Part shown: in pieces, positions 33,497 to 40,898 of the stretch | Numbering within the stretch: the first letter of the stretch is position 1 | Layout of the letters: the number at the start of each line of letters is the position of its first letter | Source: Erysipelotrichia bacterium | GTDB taxonomy: Bacteria; Bacillota_I; Bacilli_A; Erysipelotrichales; Erysipelotrichaceae | Assembly (NCBI GenBank): GCA_012800355.1 | Contig: JAAZJL010000093.1 | Coordinates: 1 to 50,671, forward strand | DNA: 50,671 nt | Reading direction: 5' to 3' | Notes under the pieces: generated by a model | What the model was told of the DNA's origin: nothing | Seen by the model: only the letters and a program-made list of their open reading frames with translations | Database searches by the model: none | Position numbers and translations under genes: made by a program

Positions 33497-35383
33497 ATGA
33501 AAAGATTAATTAAATTACTTACAGCTATATTAATCTGTGTAGCTATCATTAATGTGAAAGAAGTAAATGCTTTAGAAGCATTTGATATTGATTTTCATAA
33601 TGTTGATATTGTAGTTAATGAAGATGGTTCACTTTTAATTACTGAGACAATGAGGGTTCATTTCAATAAAAATCGTCATGGAATTTATGTAAATCTTACT
33701 GATGAGTATTATATGGATTGGGAAGTAAATGGACAAATATTAAAAAAATACTATCGTTTTCCAATTAGCAAAGTAAAAGTTTTATCTTCTCATAAATATA
33801 ATGTTAATTATTATAGTGGCGACTATCAAATAAAAATAGGTGATCCAGACCGTTATGCCAATGCTTATGAAACATATAAATGGCAATATGTAATTCATAC
33901 AACTGATTTGGATTTAGATGGCCAAGATATGTTATTTATGAACATTATCACCAGTGGATGGGATACCTATACTCATAGTTGTGAGTTTACAATTCAATTT
34001 CCTGCTTCTTTTGATAATAAAGATATTTTTGTAGCTTCACCAGAGGGGATGTTAAATAATGTTGGTACTTTGGGTGAGTTAACGATTGAAAGAGTCGGCA
34101 ATAAAATAATAGGAAAATATAATGGTAAAATAGCCCCAGATGAAAGTATAACCATTCAAGTTTTATTAGGACAGGATTATTTTAAGTTTCCAAATCCTAA
34201 TGAATATGGTTTTATTGCTGCTATAGTGGCTATTATTTCAGGAATAATATATGTTGTTTTATTCTTCATCTTTGGTAAAGATGATCCAATTATGCCTCTG
34301 GTAGAATATCATGCTCCAAAAGATGTTACCTCAGCAGAAGTAGGGGTGATTATTGATGAGGAAGTAAATAATTCTGATTTAACTTCTTTAATTTTAGATT
34401 GGGGCAGAAGAGGCCTTATTACAATTGAAGAAACCGATGATGATTTAGTTTTGACCATGGTTAATGGTTTGAACGTTGATGCTAAAAGTTTTGAATGTAT
34501 TCTATTTAATGGGTTGTTTAAAAAGACAAATACAGTAGTTATTAGTACACTGAAAGATTCTTTTTATACAACAATGGATAGAGCAAAAGAATCATTGAGA
34601 AACTACTATACTAAAGAAAAAAGAAGACTATCGACCTCTAGTTCGATAGCAATTCAAATAACTTGTTCAATATTTAGTTTTGTCCCTTTCTTAGTTACTT
34701 TCTTACTTGTTGAATTGGTGTACAATCGTTCTTTTGCAATGATAGGATTTGGTGTATCTGGCTGTATAGCGATAATTATAGGAAGTTTTTTACTAAACTA
34801 CCTATATCAAAAAAGATTTGTGTTCAAATGGTGGCATAAACTTTTACTAATTATAGCTATCCTGATTTTAGAGATTAAACCTATGTTATTATTAGCATTT
34901 ATCTTTAATAAAACTAAAACCAATGCCTATCACTTGATAACTATATCAGTCTTCCAAGCTCTGATTTTGGTTATGACAATGTTGATGCGCAAAAAAACGG
35001 AGTATGGTAATGAAATGCTATCGAGAATACTTGGTTTAAGAGAATTTATTATTCATGCAAATCAAGAAAAAATAGAAGACTTAATAGAAAGAAACCCATA
35101 TTATTTCTATGACATCTTGCCATTTGCTTATGCTCTTGGTTTATCAAATGTTTGGAATGAGCATTTTAGAAATTTAACTTTTGCTCAGTGTGATTGGTAT
35201 AGTTCCCCTTACTACTATCATGATAGTTATCATATGATGCATTCAATGGATTCGCACTTAAATACAATGCAAAGAACAATGACATCAAGTCCTTCGGATA
35301 GTGGTGATGGTGGAGGTTCATCTTCTGGAGGTGGCTTTTCTTCAGGTGGTGGCTTTGGTGGAAGCAGTGGTGGAAGTTGGTAA
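33497..35383 (+). CDS. DUF2207 membrane protein with Gly/Ser-rich tail
   Basis: This is a predicted membrane protein of 628 residues. A signal peptide (about 1-27, ending near VNA-LEA) is followed by an extracellular beta-rich DUF2207 domain (about 28-235, with VDIVVNEDGSLLITETMRVHF), a TM helix (about 240-262), a cytosolic segment, a cluster of four hydrophobic helices (about 390-510) and a C-terminal tail ending in GGGSSSGGGFSSGGGFGGSSGGSW. This order is typical of DUF2207/YciQ proteins, whose function is unknown. ATG 33497 is nine bases from AGAGGG, and the in-frame ATG 33491 is only three bases away. It is flanked by its own -10 box and a terminator. Confidence 0.85.
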   Translation: MKRLIKLLTAILICVAIINVKEVNALEAFDIDFHNVDIVVNEDGSLLITETMRVHFNKNRHGIYVNLTDEYYMDWEVNGQILKKYYRFPISKVKVLSSHKYNVNYYSGDYQIKIGDPDRYANAYETYKWQYVIHTTDLDLDGQDMLFMNIITSGWDTYTHSCEFTIQFPASFDNKDIFVASPEGMLNNVGTLGELTIERVGNKIIGKYNGKIAPDESITIQVLLGQDYFKFPNPNEYGFIAAIVAIISGIIYVVLFFIFGKDDPIMPLVEYHAPKDVTSAEVGVIIDEEVNNSDLTSLILDWGRRGLITIEETDDDLVLTMVNGLNVDAKSFECILFNGLFKKTNTVVISTLKDSFYTTMDRAKESLRNYYTKEKRRLSTSSSIAIQITCSIFSFVPFLVTFLLVELVYNRSFAMIGFGVSGCIAIIIGSFLLNYLYQKRFVFKWWHKLLLIIAILILEIKPMLLLAFIFNKTKTNAYHLITISVFQALILVMTMLMRKKTEYGNEMLSRILGLREFIIHANQEKIEDLIERNPYYFYDILPFAYALGLSNVWNEHFRNLTFAQCDWYSSPYYYHDSYHMMHSMDSHLNTMQRTMTSSPSDSGDGGGSSSGGGFSSGGGFGGSSGGSW

Positions 35384-35388
35384 ATTGC

Positions 35389-35414
35389 AAAGGGATTAGT
35401 ATAGTCCCTTTTTT
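35389..35414 (+). terminator. Intrinsic terminator after the DUF2207 gene
   Basis: AAAGGGA/TCCCTTT (35389-35395 and 35405-35411) with a nine-base loop runs directly into TTTTTT. Confidence 0.85.
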
Positions 35415-35449
35415 CAAGATATGTTATTATATAAAATGAGGTAAGATGT

Positions 35450-36295
35450 ATGAATGAAAAAATTAAAAGTGTATTATTGATTATTTTAGGAAATTTTATA
35501 TTTTCAATAGCAATAGTATATTTTGTTTTACCATATAACATTTTATCTGGTGGTTGTGCAGGGATAGGAATAATTGTAGAAGAATTATTTGGCATAAGTG
35601 CGACAATTGTAATTGATGTTTTAGTTATATCAACCTTTATCGTAGGATATTTTGTTTTAGGAAAGGCTTTTGCCTTAAAGACTTTAATAAGTTCAATTGT
35701 CTATCCTATCTTTTTAACTGTTTTAAGTTATTTTCCTTATCACATTGAAGCTGATCCAATGTTAATTGTCATTTATGCTAGTGTACTAACTGGAATAGGA
35801 CTGGCATTAGTTTTAAGGGAAGATGCTTCAACTGGTGGAACAGATATACCAGCGATAGTCTTACATAAATTTACTGGTTTATCAATACCGATAACATTTT
35901 TTATAATTGATGGAATAATTGCTATAGTTGGGACCTTGGTATTCAGTTTACAAGATGTAATGGTTGGATTAATATATGTTTATTTGTATAATTCTATAAT
36001 TAATAAGATGATGGTTCCAAAAACGGATAGGGCTATTTCGTTATTTATAATTTCTGAAAAGAAAGAGGAAATTAATACCTACATTCATGAAAAGCTCGAT
36101 AGGGGAACAACTCTTGTTCCGATAAAGGGCGGGTATACTGATGAAGAAAAAGAAGCCATCATGACAGTGGTCTCAAAACCACAATATCATCAATTAGAAA
36201 AAGTAATTGAAAAAATAGATAAATTTGCCTTTGTAATTGTCTCAGATGCCAAAGAGATCAAGGGAGAAGGCTTCACCTATGAAATAAGAGTATAA
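35450..36295 (+). CDS. YitT family membrane protein (DUF161 + DUF2179)
   Basis: The product has 281 residues. About five to six N-terminal TM helices include GNFIFSIAIVYFVLPYNILSGGCAGIG, the YitT start, and EDASTGGTDIPAIVL. A cytosolic C-terminal DUF2179 domain (about 195-281) contains LDRGTTLVPIKGGYTDEEKEAIMTVV. The family is widespread in Firmicutes and of unknown transport role. GAGGT is seven bases before ATG 35450, and a TATAAA sequence (35430-35435) may be its -10. FtsE follows after 50 bases with its own -10. Confidence 0.9.
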   Translation: MNEKIKSVLLIILGNFIFSIAIVYFVLPYNILSGGCAGIGIIVEELFGISATIVIDVLVISTFIVGYFVLGKAFALKTLISSIVYPIFLTVLSYFPYHIEADPMLIVIYASVLTGIGLALVLREDASTGGTDIPAIVLHKFTGLSIPITFFIIDGIIAIVGTLVFSLQDVMVGLIYVYLYNSIINKMMVPKTDRAISLFIISEKKEEINTYIHEKLDRGTTLVPIKGGYTDEEKEAIMTVVSKPQYHQLEKVIEKIDKFAFVIVSDAKEIKGEGFTYEIRV

Positions 36296-36297
36296 TT

Positions 36298-36306
36298 TGA
36301 TATAAT
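36298..36306 (+). promoter_or_regulatory. Extended -10 promoter of the ftsEX operon
   Basis: TGaTATAAT just after the YitT stop is an extended -10. No matching -35 is visible. AGGAG at 36334-36338 precedes the ftsE ATG. Confidence 0.5.
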
Positions 36307-36345
36307 TATTTAATGATATTAATAGTTTAATTTAGGAGAGTATGT

Positions 36346-37029
36346 ATGATTATCTTAGAGAATGTTTCAAAGATTTATAAAAATGGGACAAAGGCCTTAA
36401 ATGACTTTTCTTTAGAAATACAAGATGGAGAGTTTGTTTATATAATTGGAGAAACAGGTTCAGGGAAAAGCACCCTTATTAAATTATTGAATGGTGAAGA
36501 AATTCCAACAAAAGGAAGGGTTATGGTTGATGGAACAAATGTAGGGCGTTTACGTTTTGGGAAAGTGCCTTTATATCGACGTAAAATCGGAGTAGTTTTC
36601 CAAGATTATCAACTGTTAAAAAAGAAGACTGTCTATGACAATATTGCCTTTGCTTTAGAAGTTATTAATAAATCAAAAGAGGAAGTACGCAATAGAGTAA
36701 AAGAAGTTTTAGAAATTATTGATTTAGCCAATGAGTTTAACAGTTATCCAACTCAACTTTCAGGTGGTCAACAACAAAGAGTAGTTATTGGCAGAGCTAT
36801 TTCCAATAATCCACGTATTTTGATTTGTGATGAACCTACTGGAAACTTAGATCCAAGGCATTCAAAAGAAATTATTGAATTATTAGAAAAAATAAATAAG
36901 TCAGGAACAACAGTTATTGTTGTAACTCATGACGATGTTTTAGTTAATACATATAAAAAGAGAACAATTCTTTTAGATAATGGCAGTATTATTTCAGATA
37001 ATCCTGAAGGAGGCTATATTCATGTTTAG
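36346..37029 (+). CDS. ftsE: Cell division ATP-binding protein FtsE
   Basis: This 227-residue ABC ATPase is the cytosolic partner of FtsX. Walker A is GETGSGKST, followed by VVFQDYQLLKKKTVYDNIAFAL (Q-loop, FtsE-like), signature LSGGQQQRVVIGRA, Walker B ILICDEPTGNLD and H-loop VTHD. ATP hydrolysis drives a conformational change through FtsX that switches on an extracellular peptidoglycan hydrolase. Its stop overlaps the ftsX ATG by eight bases, and the M23 hydrolase follows, which settles the FtsE (not generic ABC) assignment. Confidence 0.95.
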   Translation: MIILENVSKIYKNGTKALNDFSLEIQDGEFVYIIGETGSGKSTLIKLLNGEEIPTKGRVMVDGTNVGRLRFGKVPLYRRKIGVVFQDYQLLKKKTVYDNIAFALEVINKSKEEVRNRVKEVLEIIDLANEFNSYPTQLSGGQQQRVVIGRAISNNPRILICDEPTGNLDPRHSKEIIELLEKINKSGTTVIVVTHDDVLVNTYKKRTILLDNGSIISDNPEGGYIHV

Positions 37030-37918
37030 AAGAATAGGTCGTGCTTTCAAAGAAGCTTGGTGGGGTATAAGGCAACATTTTGCGATGGTATCTTCTACAG
37101 CAGTAACTATTACTATTACATTAGTACTATTGAGTGTTTTAAGTTTGTTAATTGCTAATATTAACCAAATTACTTATGATGTAGAAGAAGAAATTCAAGT
37201 TTTTGTAAAAATAGATGATGATGTTGAAGAAAAAGACATCGATGCTCTTAAAACAAGAGTAGGAAGAATTGCTGGCGTTTCTGATGTTGTTTATTCAGAT
37301 GCTGATTCTGAACTTACTTATTTTATTGAGCAATATGGTGAAGCAGGAAAGATTTTTGAGATTTATCGTAATGACAACCCATTATCTAGAGCTTTTATTA
37401 TTTCTGTAGCTACAGGATATTCAATTTCTGAAGTTTCAAGACAAATTGAAGTCATTGACGGAATTTCAGAAGTAAACTTTGGTGGAGCTACAATTGAAGA
37501 CTTCATCAACTTATTAAACGGAACTAGAAAAGTGGGCTTAATATTTACTGCTTCTTTGGCGGTACTAGCAATCTACTTGATTTATAACACTATTAAAATT
37601 ACAATACATTCAAGAAGAGAAGAAATAGGAATTATGAGACTTGTGGGAGCAACAAATAGTTACATTAGAGTTCCACTTGTTCTAGAAGGAATCTTTATTG
37701 GTATTATAGGTTCAGTTTTTCCTTGTTTGCTGACCGTTTTTGGTTATAAATATATTTATGATGTTATGGACGGACAATTGGTTTCAGGTATATTAAAACT
37801 AATCGATGTATTCCCATTTACTTTGTATGTTAGCGGATTTGTTTTGACAGTAGGAGTTCTTGTTGGTCTGATTGGATCTTGGCTGTCAGCTTCTCGCTCA
37901 TTGAGGTGGAAACGATGA
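37022..37918 (+). CDS. ftsX: Cell division protein FtsX
   Basis: This 298-residue four-TM permease has a first TM near residues 22-45, an extracellular domain to about 165 with the FtsX ECD pattern (EIQVFVKIDDDVEEKDIDAL; NFGGATIEDFINLL), and then three TM helices. GRAFKEAWWGIRQHFAMVSS is the typical FtsX N-terminus. ATG 37022 follows AAGGAGG by eight bases; an in-frame ATG at 36980 is inside ftsE with no ribosome site. The ECD normally binds the coiled coil of the hydrolase encoded next, with which its stop overlaps (ATGA). Confidence 0.95.
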   Translation: MFRRIGRAFKEAWWGIRQHFAMVSSTAVTITITLVLLSVLSLLIANINQITYDVEEEIQVFVKIDDDVEEKDIDALKTRVGRIAGVSDVVYSDADSELTYFIEQYGEAGKIFEIYRNDNPLSRAFIISVATGYSISEVSRQIEVIDGISEVNFGGATIEDFINLLNGTRKVGLIFTASLAVLAIYLIYNTIKITIHSRREEIGIMRLVGATNSYIRVPLVLEGIFIGIIGSVFPCLLTVFGYKYIYDVMDGQLVSGILKLIDVFPFTLYVSGFVLTVGVLVGLIGSWLSASRSLRWKR

Positions 37919-39351
37919 AAATATTTAAGAAGTTTTTTAAATTATTATTAGTTACTTTATGCATACTGATTTCTTTCAGTACTTTTCAAGTTGAAAAAAG
38001 TGTTTTAGCTGAGGATGATGATTTCGAAGATAGATATGAATATTATTGTGAGTTATGTTCAACTCAAACACAGTTGACGGAAGAAGAAAAACAAATTTGT
38101 ATTCGTTTTAGAAATTATGAGCAAAAGAAACTAGATGAATTGAAAGATTTGTTAGATGAAACAGCTGATAATTTAAACAGTTTAAAAGCTAATATTCTTG
38201 CTGAGGGTAGAAAAGTTCAACTACTTACCAATAAAATTGCCTCATTAGAAAAAGAAATAAAAGCGATACAAAATTCAATAGAAATTATAGAAACGAATAT
38301 TGAAGAGCTAAATATTAAAATTGAAGAAAGAAAAATAAAAATTGAAAACTTAAACAATCAAATTAAAGATAGAATGGCTGCAGCGCAATCTAATGTTAGA
38401 ACCAATTCTTATATTAAGTTTATTATGGGGGCTGATAGTTTTATTGATTTATTAAGAAGAATAAGTGCAGTAGCTGAAATTAGCAACTATGATATGCTTA
38501 AAATTGATGAGATGCAAAAAGAAAAAGAATTATTAGAAGAAGATGTTGCAGAACTAGAAACACAAAAATCTAATCTATTTGTTCAACAGACGACTTTAGA
38601 AACTCAAAAAAGCGGTTTAGAAAGGTTAAAAGCTACAACAATAGAATTGATAGAGGAATATGAAAAAAAGGAAGCTGAATTTATTGAGCAGATGGATGCT
38701 TTAGAAGAAGACCGTGGTGAACTTGAAGATAGAATTGATGCAATTAATGCAGCAATTAACGATTTGTATCCTTCTGAAGGCTTTGCTCCGTTTTTTAAAA
38801 ATACTTGTTTTAGAATTTCTGCTGGCTGTTACTACTATTCTAGTGGTGGATTCCATGCTGCAATTGATACTGCAATACGCATTGGAACAAACTTATATCC
38901 AGTATCTAATGGAATAGTCATTGATGCTAGAGGAGGTTGTCCTTATAATGGTGGCTATGTTGGTAATAGATGTAACTATGGTCGTGGTAACTATGTTTTC
39001 TATTTAGCATTAATTGGCAATGAATATTACTTTATTCAATGTGACCATTTGAAAGATATATATGTTGTGAAAGAACAATTATTATATCAAGGCAAGACTT
39101 TAATAGGAACAACAGGAAATAGTGGCAGTTCTTCAGGGCCACATCTGCATTTTGCGATTACTTTCTTAGGAACTACATCTACAACAACTGTTAAAAAAAT
39201 ATTAAGAGATTACATACGTTACGGAAACACTTTCGGATTATCATACCATATTAGAAACGCATGTGTTAATAAAGGATGGAAAGCTCCGTGTTTTGTAAAT
39301 CCAACTGATATCTATGGATATCATTATGGCAAACGTTATTGTGTAGATTAA
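37915..39351 (+). CDS. Secreted coiled-coil M23 (LytM) peptidoglycan hydrolase, EnvC-like FtsEX partner
   Basis: The product has 478 residues. A signal peptide (about 1-31, ...SVLA-ED) is followed by a Cys-containing short segment, a long coiled coil (about 65-285, interrupted near 155-180 by the NSYIKFIMGADSFIDLL hinge found in EnvC/CwlO-type proteins) and a LytM domain (about 295-440). The M23 zinc and catalytic positions are present: H314 and D318 (HAAID), H378 (CDHL), H410 and H412 (GPHLHF). In E. coli EnvC these are degenerate, so this protein may itself cut the wall, gated by FtsEX. GAGGTGG precedes ATG 37915, which overlaps the ftsX stop. A terminator overlaps its stop codon. Confidence 0.9.
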   Translation: MKIFKKFFKLLLVTLCILISFSTFQVEKSVLAEDDDFEDRYEYYCELCSTQTQLTEEEKQICIRFRNYEQKKLDELKDLLDETADNLNSLKANILAEGRKVQLLTNKIASLEKEIKAIQNSIEIIETNIEELNIKIEERKIKIENLNNQIKDRMAAAQSNVRTNSYIKFIMGADSFIDLLRRISAVAEISNYDMLKIDEMQKEKELLEEDVAELETQKSNLFVQQTTLETQKSGLERLKATTIELIEEYEKKEAEFIEQMDALEEDRGELEDRIDAINAAINDLYPSEGFAPFFKNTCFRISAGCYYYSSGGFHAAIDTAIRIGTNLYPVSNGIVIDARGGCPYNGGYVGNRCNYGRGNYVFYLALIGNEYYFIQCDHLKDIYVVKEQLLYQGKTLIGTTGNSGSSSGPHLHFAITFLGTTSTTTVKKILRDYIRYGNTFGLSYHIRNACVNKGWKAPCFVNPTDIYGYHYGKRYCVD

Positions 39352-39375
39352 GGTGCATCTTGTGGCACCTTTTTT
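39350..39375 (+). terminator. Intrinsic terminator after the M23 hydrolase gene
   Basis: AAGGTGC/GCACCTT (39350-39356 and 39365-39371) with an eight-base loop, followed by T5. The stem begins inside the stop codon. Confidence 0.88.
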
Positions 39376-39388
39376 ATTGTGCTAGAAT
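39360..39388 (+). promoter_or_regulatory. Promoter of the S41 peptidase gene inside the preceding terminator
   Basis: An extended -10, TGcTAGAAT (39380-39388), has TTGTGG (39360-39365) 17 bases before TAGAAT. The -35 lies in the terminator loop. The implied leader is about 11 bases, with AAGGTGA at its 5' end. Confidence 0.5.
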
Positions 39389-39405
39389 ATTAAAAGGTGA
39401 TTTAT

Positions 39406-40818
39406 ATGAGAAATTTTTTAAAAGGTTTATTTAAAGTATTATTGGTTGTTCTGCTATGTGCTGTAACATTTGTTGGTGGACTAGTTGTAGGAAGTTATAA
39501 TGGTGGAACAACATTAGATAGAAAGTTTAAAACTTTACAAACAGTACATGAAATATTATTAAACGATTTTTATTTTGGCCAAAGTACAGATGAATATAGT
39601 CAAAAACTAGTGGATGATGCAATTTATGGAATGGTTAAAGCCCAAGGAGATATTCACAGTGAGTATATGAGTGCTAGTGAATTAGCTAAATTTACTGGAT
39701 CACTAGAATCATCTTTTGTTGGAATTGGTGTTACTTATACAGTTGTTGACAATCAAATTTTAGTAGTTAATGTTATAAGATCTTCACCTGCTGAAGCAAG
39801 CGGGGTATTAGCGGGAGATATTATTGTTGCTGTTGATGGAGAAAGTGTAGAGTCAATAGGTGTAGATAATATTGCTGATCGAATTAAAGGTAAAGTTGGT
39901 ACTGAAGTAGTAGTAACGGTTTTAAGAGGAATAGAAAACATTGATATTTCAATTATTAGAAACACTATTTCAAATACAGTATTCTCAGAAGTTATTGATG
40001 GAATCGGGGTTATTACCTTAACATCTTTCTCTGATGGAACTGGCAAAGAGTTTAAAAATCATCTTGATTATTTAAAAGAAAACAATGTAACAAAACTCAT
40101 TATTGATTTAAGAGATAATGGTGGTGGTTATGCCTCAACTTTAAATACAATTTCTTCTTATTTTCTAGATAAAGGCGATATCGTTATGAGAGAGTATGAT
40201 CGAGAAGGTAATGAGATTTTGGATGTAGCAAAAGGTGGCGACAAATATTATTACGATAAGATTATTCTTCTAGCAAATGGTTACTCAGCAAGTAGTTCAG
40301 AAGTGTTTATCTTAGCGATGAAAGAAAACTGCAATGCGATTATTGTTGGTGAAAAAACATATGGCAAAGGTGTTGCGCAAGTTACCAAAATGTTAATGGA
40401 TGGCAGCGCTATTAAGTATACCGATTTAATTTGGAAGAGTGGTAATGGTGTTTATATTGGAGGAACAGGTATTGCTCCTGATTATGAAGTTAAATTACAT
40501 GATGTTCTCTATATGAATTATCTAAATATTGATGAGGGTGCATTTTATCATTACGATACTGTTTCTGATAAAGTAGCTCAAATGCAATTAATGTTGGATT
40601 TTTTAGGCTATGGTGTTGACAGAGTAGATGGCTATTTTTCACAGATGACTAAAGAAGCATTAGTTTCTTTCCAAAAAGACAGAAAACTTGAAGTTAGTGG
40701 TGTTTTAGATGAAGCAAGTGCCAGTGCTTTAAATAGTGCGGTTGCTAGAAGTTGGCAACTGGAAACTGAAAAATATGATACACAGATGAATTTTGCTTTA
40801 GATTTAATTAAACAATAA
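39406..40818 (+). CDS. S41 (CtpA/CtpB-like) serine protease with PDZ and peptidoglycan-binding domains
   Basis: The product has 470 residues. An N-terminal signal-anchor (about 5-28) is followed by a PDZ domain (about 100-180, GIGVTYTVVDNQILVVNVIRSSPAE), an S41 catalytic core with the nucleophile region ANGYSASSSEVF and the catalytic lysine in GEKTYGKGVAQ, and a C-terminal PG_binding_1 domain (about 385-450, VAQMQLMLDFLGYGVDRVDGYF). It probably processes wall-associated proteins outside the membrane. It directly follows the FtsEX-hydrolase genes but has its own promoter. Family relatives cleave or activate wall hydrolases and their regulators, so control of the M23 enzyme is an attractive inference. 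AAGGTGA precedes ATG 39406. Confidence 0.92.
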   Translation: MRNFLKGLFKVLLVVLLCAVTFVGGLVVGSYNGGTTLDRKFKTLQTVHEILLNDFYFGQSTDEYSQKLVDDAIYGMVKAQGDIHSEYMSASELAKFTGSLESSFVGIGVTYTVVDNQILVVNVIRSSPAEASGVLAGDIIVAVDGESVESIGVDNIADRIKGKVGTEVVVTVLRGIENIDISIIRNTISNTVFSEVIDGIGVITLTSFSDGTGKEFKNHLDYLKENNVTKLIIDLRDNGGGYASTLNTISSYFLDKGDIVMREYDREGNEILDVAKGGDKYYYDKIILLANGYSASSSEVFILAMKENCNAIIVGEKTYGKGVAQVTKMLMDGSAIKYTDLIWKSGNGVYIGGTGIAPDYEVKLHDVLYMNYLNIDEGAFYHYDTVSDKVAQMQLMLDFLGYGVDRVDGYFSQMTKEALVSFQKDRKLEVSGVLDEASASALNSAVARSWQLETEKYDTQMNFALDLIKQ

Positions 40819-40821
40819 AAT

Positions 40822-40848
40822 AAGGGTTCAGTAAAAACTGAACCTTTT
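40822..40848 (+). terminator. Intrinsic terminator after the S41 peptidase gene
   Basis: AAGGGTTCAGT (40822-40832) pairs with ACTGAACCTTTT (40837-40848) over 11 base pairs, one of them G-T, with a four-A loop. Confidence 0.85.
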
Positions 40849-40886
40849 AATTTGTTAATGAATAATTATTACAGCTAGAGATAGTG

Positions 40887-40892
40887 TATAAT
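40887..40892 (+). promoter_or_regulatory. uvrB -10 box placing transcription start at the ATG
   Basis: TATAAT ends six bases before ATG 40899, so the usual start site would be the A of that ATG. No Shine-Dalgarno sequence precedes either ATG 40893 or 40899. A clear -35 is not seen. Confidence 0.5.
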
Positions 40893-40898
40893 ATGCAT

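Noticed and set aside
35300-35380. Possible DNA repeat array (GGTGGTGGCT-like units)
   Set aside because: It encodes the Gly/Ser-rich protein tail common to DUF2207 proteins. The units are irregular codon repeats, not a CRISPR or mobile repeat.
35166-35595. Minus-strand frames rich in proline and histidine opposite the end of the DUF2207 gene
   Set aside because: They are the reverse reading of the Gly/Ser codon repeats (GGT/GGA/TCT) of the DUF2207 tail and run into the terminator. No ribosome site and no family resemblance.
36980-37021. Longer FtsX start inside ftsE
   Set aside because: Adds 14 residues not found in FtsX. AAGGAGG points to ATG 37022.
37879-37914. Longer start of the M23 hydrolase inside ftsX
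   Set aside because: Would put a hydrophilic extension before the signal peptide. GAGGTGG points to ATG 37915.
38714-38917. Second plus-strand frame within the M23 hydrolase gene, starting with ATG
   Set aside because: Lies over the well-conserved linker and catalytic region of the hydrolase in another frame. No ribosome site or domain.
40884-40898. GTG start for uvrB five codons upstream
   Set aside because: The codons overlap the TATAAT box, lack a ribosome site, and are not part of the UvrB N-terminus.
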